A stretch of 20,468 bases of DNA from Apostichopus leukothele. Its lineage: Eukaryota > Echinodermata > Holothuroidea > Aspidochirotida > Stichopodidae. The position numbers were made by a program, and so were the translations under genes. The notes under the pieces were generated by a model. The model searched no databases. It worked only from the letters and a program-made list of their open reading frames with translations, and was not told where the DNA came from. This document shows positions 16,790 through 20,468 of this stretch, piece by piece. Where the stretch lies: NCBI GenBank assembly GCA_010014835.2, contig JAAAKB020185961.1, positions 1 to 20,468 of the forward strand. Reading direction: 5' to 3'. Within the stretch, counting starts at the first letter, position 1. Every line of letters begins with the position of its first letter.

Positions 16790-18335
16790 TACATTTCAGC
16801 GTATAATGCTCTCAATTAGTGATCAAATCATGATAAACCAATTAAATCAAACGATATTTCCCACGATTACGTAATATCAGGCAAAGTAGCAGTAACGGTC
16901 GTATTGTTTAATATTCTAATCTGTATATTAGAGAAGCATTTCCATTTTTTTACGTCAGAGAGCAACGTCAGCAAATGATCAAAGGGTGAATGTAATTTCC
17001 AGTATAAACATTTTAGTGTAAGAAAACATTGTATATTTTCCATATATACATTTGATTAAGATAAGGTGTCATGATAGTTTGGTATACTGAAATTAACTGC
17101 CAACAATTTTAACTGACGCACGTTGTATACTTGTATATGCATAAATTGGAAGGTTGTTTACGATATATTGTTCACCATTGACGTTAAACGATACGTTATG
17201 CAGAATTCTCAATCATTATCATCATCTGCAATGCCCCAAATTTCAGGAATAACAAACAAATAAAACAGTATGATGTATCCTGACGATGACAAGCCAATTA
17301 GGTACATTACAATTTTCTTTGATAACTTTGGGATCATAATCTATTTCGCAGTTCTATTACAATTCGCCAATAAATCCACCCACTTTCATCAAATTCATCG
17401 GTGGCCTAAAAAGGAGTTAAATATTGTAGACTTTAAGTTATCAAATCTCCATATCTTTGATCAAACTTGTTAGATGATATTGGTGGTTAAATCTATACAG
17501 CTGTGAAACAAACTCTTTGATACGATTTTTTTTTTGAGAAAGGTCTATGGTCTTATTAATGGAAACGGCGTTATAACAACAGCTGTATATGGTTGTATTT
17601 AATGCCCTCATCGTTTCGTAGTAATGCAAATAAATGTTAGCTTAGTAATCAACGATTAAGTATATATTCTTCTAATTATAGGCTCCGTGGAAATAATTGT
17701 GGTGGATATGGATTTATTAACACACGTGTGGATTGATTTTAAAATGTGTAAGTTTGAAGAAAACCAATGACTCTATAGGACAGTTCATTGATCGTGATCG
17801 ACGGGTAAAAATCACCTCCAGTTTAAACATGTATATATCCCCTATAGCTGATATCATGAAAACACACTATTAAAATGAACATTTTAAGCTTCGACACAAG
17901 ATGTTATTCCCATTGAAATCAAAGCTCTCTTTTCTTAAGTGTGTGAGAAATGTATTGGAAGTTAGCGATTAGGTCTAAGGGATTTCTGGTCCACTAAGTC
18001 TGACAGTTTCAATAATGCATTTATGGTTTTTAATCATGAAATGAAAGTTGTTTTATTATAACCAGAAATGTTGTGTTGTTATATATACATTAAAAATGAC
18101 CAAATAAGGTTACAGAAATTCACTAAAAGAAGCAGACGAATAATTTCAAGTGCCTGTGTTTCACTATCCGTTTGATTTTGTCCCATTAAATATAGTGTTC
18201 CTTTGTTCATAAAATTGTAATTTGCATCATGAATTTATGTCAATGGAATGTTCTGCGATATCCCAAAGGTATTAATTTTTAACATGAATTTGCTCATGCA
18301 AATGTAGGTACAAAAAGGTGGTTTAGAGGAACTAA
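16790..18335. other. Non-coding AT-rich region
   Basis: No supported gene, RNA or structured repeat. Short frames such as 17270-17473 lack features of a real protein. Confidence 0.6.
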
Positions 18336-18400
18336 GTCTCCTTTCGAAGAAGAAATATAATTATACACGTCTCCTTTCGAAGAAGAAATATAATATACAC
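18336..18400. repeat. 33-bp tandem duplication
   Basis: GTCTCCTTTCGAAGAAG with the following AAATATAAT and ATACAC appears at 18336 and again at 18369, nearly identical apart from a 1-2 base difference near the end. It lies about 35 bases left of the MITE-like element. Confidence 0.9.
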
Positions 18401-18436
18401 CCGATGGCTTTATCACTTAAAAACTGGGAAAGGTGG

Positions 18437-18742
18437 GTAACCGTTAGTCAGTTAAAACTGACCGCTATGTTAGTAACACGGTAATATATGCCAACAACAT
18501 TTACAGTTACACATGCCCGTATGTATAAGATTTCGCAGGTTTGTTAAACAGAAAAGCGGCATCCACATTCTGTTCAAATGTCTGCGCAAATATGGAGGGA
18601 ACCTTTAGAGAGTATAGTCTAGTTAGACCAGTCAATCGTCATGCATATAGGTTTGTGAACTAAGTCATTTCTGTTTATAATTCCACCGCCCGTGTTAAGT
18701 AATTAAATGACCCACAGCAGTTTTTAACTGATTAACGGTTAC
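18437..18742. mobile_element. MITE-like element with 24/25-bp terminal inverted repeats
   Basis: The left end (18437-18460) begins GTAACCGTTAGTCAGTT and the reverse complement of the right end (18718-18742) begins GTAACCGTTAATCAGTT; both continue AAAA then CTG, with one substitution and one 1-base indel in total. The 306-bp element has no coding capacity. If the ends are taken as ACCGTTA, a TA dinucleotide flanks both sides, as in Tc1/mariner-type MITEs; the symmetry continues one base beyond TA, so this is not certain. The ends also hold TAACGG and TAACTG, which fit the Myb consensus. Confidence 0.65.
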
Positions 18743-19464
18743 GCCTCCTCTTTTACTATAGTTGTAACTGACTAAGCCATGAGGATCGGATGTAATGGAA
18801 TGTCAAGCCTATTTGGCATCTTTAAGATCCCCTTTCAATATACGTTTACTGGAAAGCCGATGTGAAATTCAATAGCTCATTGCATAGCTGTTAGAAACAC
18901 TTGTATATCGATTGGTAGTTTACCAACCAGAAGTCATCATAAAAATGTTTTCGTTCTAACAAGCTAAATGCGGATCATGAGAATATATACTTGTCACGAA
19001 TAATGAAAAAAAAAACGTCGGCAGTTATTAACATGGAAGCTATATAGCGGAAAAGTAGTGGAATGTCTGTAATAAACATGTATAATGACCTTTATCGACA
19101 AACTTCTACAAGCATTTAAAAGCAATAAAACAAGAGCATATCTCTCAAGTTTTACGATGAGATCTTGAAGACTAGAATTTGACGGATCGGTGTGAAACTC
19201 AAAACGGTAACCGGGAGATTGCTATTTCAACGAAGTTGTTTCATTATGGTTATAATGGCATGTGTTTCCTTATTATCCAAAATGAAGGTAAATAAACCAG
19301 TTGAAGTGGGTCAAAGTTAAGTTGCTCAGCAATCGTAGACAAATCCACTATACCTATCTGTGAAATGGCTCTCAGCCAAACTGATATCTTTGATCTTAAC
19401 GTTACTGCGTCATGTCTGATTACATTAAAAGAGAGCTAACACCAAAAGGGGGGATGTGTAATAA
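18743..19464. other. Non-coding region
   Basis: No gene, RNA or clear repeat recognised. Confidence 0.6.
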
Positions 19465-19499
19465 GCTTTTTACGGACAAATGGACTGTTCGTAAAAAGC
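19465..19499. repeat. 14-bp hairpin-forming inverted repeat
   Basis: GCTTTTTACGGACA (19465-19478) and TGTTCGTAAAAAGC (19486-19499) pair over 14 positions with a single G-T pair, around a 7-base loop. It may be a transposon remnant or a chance structure. Confidence 0.65.
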
Positions 19500-19585
19500 A
19501 GTAGGTCGGACTAAGTGCTTTGACCTGTTAATACAGATTAATGCATAACTTGACGCTCAGGAATAACCAAGGCCCCGAGGCAAAC

Positions 19586-19777
19586 ATGGACGAAATTTAC
19601 CGACGATTAAAATCTCTGTCACTTCCGCAGAAAGACGTTTGCCATCCCTGGAGCATACGGGTCTGTATGGCAACTGAAAAGCATAAAAGCTTAAACAGTC
19701 ATACTAAACTCATCACCATCATCACCATCATCATCATCAATGCTAACGTTCTTATAAAGTATATGAGAGTAGACTAA
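19586..19777 (+). CDS. Weak small-ORF or first-exon candidate
   Basis: An ATG in good context (CAAACATGG) opens MDEIYRRLKSLSLPQKDVC and then HPWSIRVCMATEKHK before running into an ATC/ATT microsatellite and a stop at 19775. The first 25-30 residues look protein-like, but I recognise no family and see no clear donor. It could be the first exon of a downstream gene or a chance frame. Confidence 0.15.
   Translation: MDEIYRRLKSLSLPQKDVCHPWSIRVCMATEKHKSLNSHTKLITIITIIIINANVLIKYMRVD
19710..19740. repeat. CAT/CAC trinucleotide microsatellite
   Basis: A run of CATCACCATCATCACCATCA followed by further TCATCAT units. Confidence 0.85.
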
Positions 19778-19901
19778 AAGCCATGGAAGCGGACTTTTAT
19801 GATAAAAGATGACTTTCTAAGTCAACAAAAATATTCACCTTAAAAAACGAAGACTGTACGACTTACACTCTTTAACGACGTTGTTACATTTAAGCTAATT
19901 G

Positions 19902-19940
19902 TTACGTCATGCATACGTCAGCATCAGTCGACAGTGACGT
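19902..19940. promoter_or_regulatory. Cluster of three CRE/ATF-type half-sites
   Basis: TTACGTCA (19902-19909), ATACGTCA (19913-19920) and TGACGTAC (from 19935) lie within 40 bases. TTACGTCA is a common CREB/ATF variant. A regulatory role is inferred from clustering only. Confidence 0.35.
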
Positions 19941-20340
19941 ACGCAACAATGAATCGTTTTCATGATTTTCTTCAGAGGAAAATTGGTTATCTTTTGCTGT
20001 TTATATTTTCTTTGCGCACCATTTGACATAAGCTACCTCGATGGCTCTTCAGCTTTTTCAATTTAGTTGGAAATGCAAACAAATTATGACACCCGAAGAG
20101 ATTTCGTTGCGTTCCGTTAATTTTAATTTAGGTATGTTGCCTGATACCACAAGAAGAGGACATATTTGCGAAATGTGACGGATTTACTTTTAGGATAACA
20201 ACAGTCCGTTTATATACATGTAGGTTGCTTAGATATATCTTGACTATGACACTTCGCCTGGATATTTCTCTCTCTCTCTATCTCTCTCTTCACATCATGC
20301 ATATTCATTGCCGTCTGATAGAATTAAAACCAAGTGCGTT
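19941..20340. other. Non-coding region with (CT)n
   Basis: A CT microsatellite lies at 20267-20290. Nothing else is recognised. Confidence 0.65.
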
Positions 20341-20357
20341 CGGAATGATGGTGATGC

Positions 20358-20468
20358 AAGGGCGTAGGAACCGGGGGGCTGGGGGCGCCAGACCCCCCCC
20401 CAGTGAAAAATATGGTGGGGCGGAGGTATCATTCCGCCCCCCCCCCCGCTGCCCCAGGCAGAAAACGC
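20358..20468. mobile_element. GC-rich, poly-C/G repeat element cut by the window edge
   Basis: Starting near AGGGCGTAGGAACCGGGG there is an abrupt shift from AT-rich DNA to G- and C-runs, including a C10 tract near 20392-20401 and a C11-12 tract near 20436-20447, separated by AGTGAAAAATATGGTGGGG. GGGCGTAGGAACC followed by G-runs is, from memory, a recurrent dispersed-repeat end in marine invertebrate genomes. The family is not identified and the right end is missing. Confidence 0.4.

Overview
The window is eukaryotic nuclear DNA, most likely from a marine invertebrate deuterostome such as an echinoderm. The base composition is AT-rich, genes are split by GT-AG introns, and there are poly-C tracts, microsatellites, a tRNA-derived SINE and a MITE-like element. 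The taxon is an inference from sequence style and from protein similarity to the vertebrate homologue.

Positions 1-10847 on the + strand carry the 3' half of one gene. I reconstructed 13 coding exons whose splice phases all agree. They encode the last 707 residues of the Rab3 GTPase-activating protein non-catalytic subunit (RAB3GAP2) and end at a TGA at 10845-10847. The strongest match is exon 8 to exon 9, which reads [19 protein letters not shown]. The 5' half of the gene lies upstream of the window. The last exon is followed by a probable 3' UTR with a candidate AATAAA at 11878.

The introns hold the most unusual structure. Intron 7 ends in four tandem 62-64 bp units just before exon 8. Each unit is a near-perfect 24-bp hairpin that copies the 3' splice site and first bases of exon 8. 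The fold-back turns the copied acceptor (ACAG) into a donor-like CTGTAAAG, so three of the four units form a possible 36-nt in-frame microexon. The next intron repeats the theme: the acceptor and first 25 bases of exon 9 are present twice, 98 bp apart. Other introns hold a 177-bp tandem duplication, a 10-bp CAATTG repeat, degenerate TATCCCATTA repeats and a 0.5-kb T/G-rich array.

The remaining 9.6 kb (10848-20468) has no gene I can support. It contains a minus-strand tRNA-type SINE flanked by 10-bp direct repeats (14054-14297), a MITE-like element with 24/25-bp terminal inverted repeats rich in Myb-type motifs (18437-18742), a 33-bp tandem duplication, paired palindromes, a perfect CRE octamer, a cluster of CRE half-sites near 19.9 kb, a 14-bp hairpin, a weak small-ORF candidate and, at the right edge, a GC-rich poly-C element cut by the window end.
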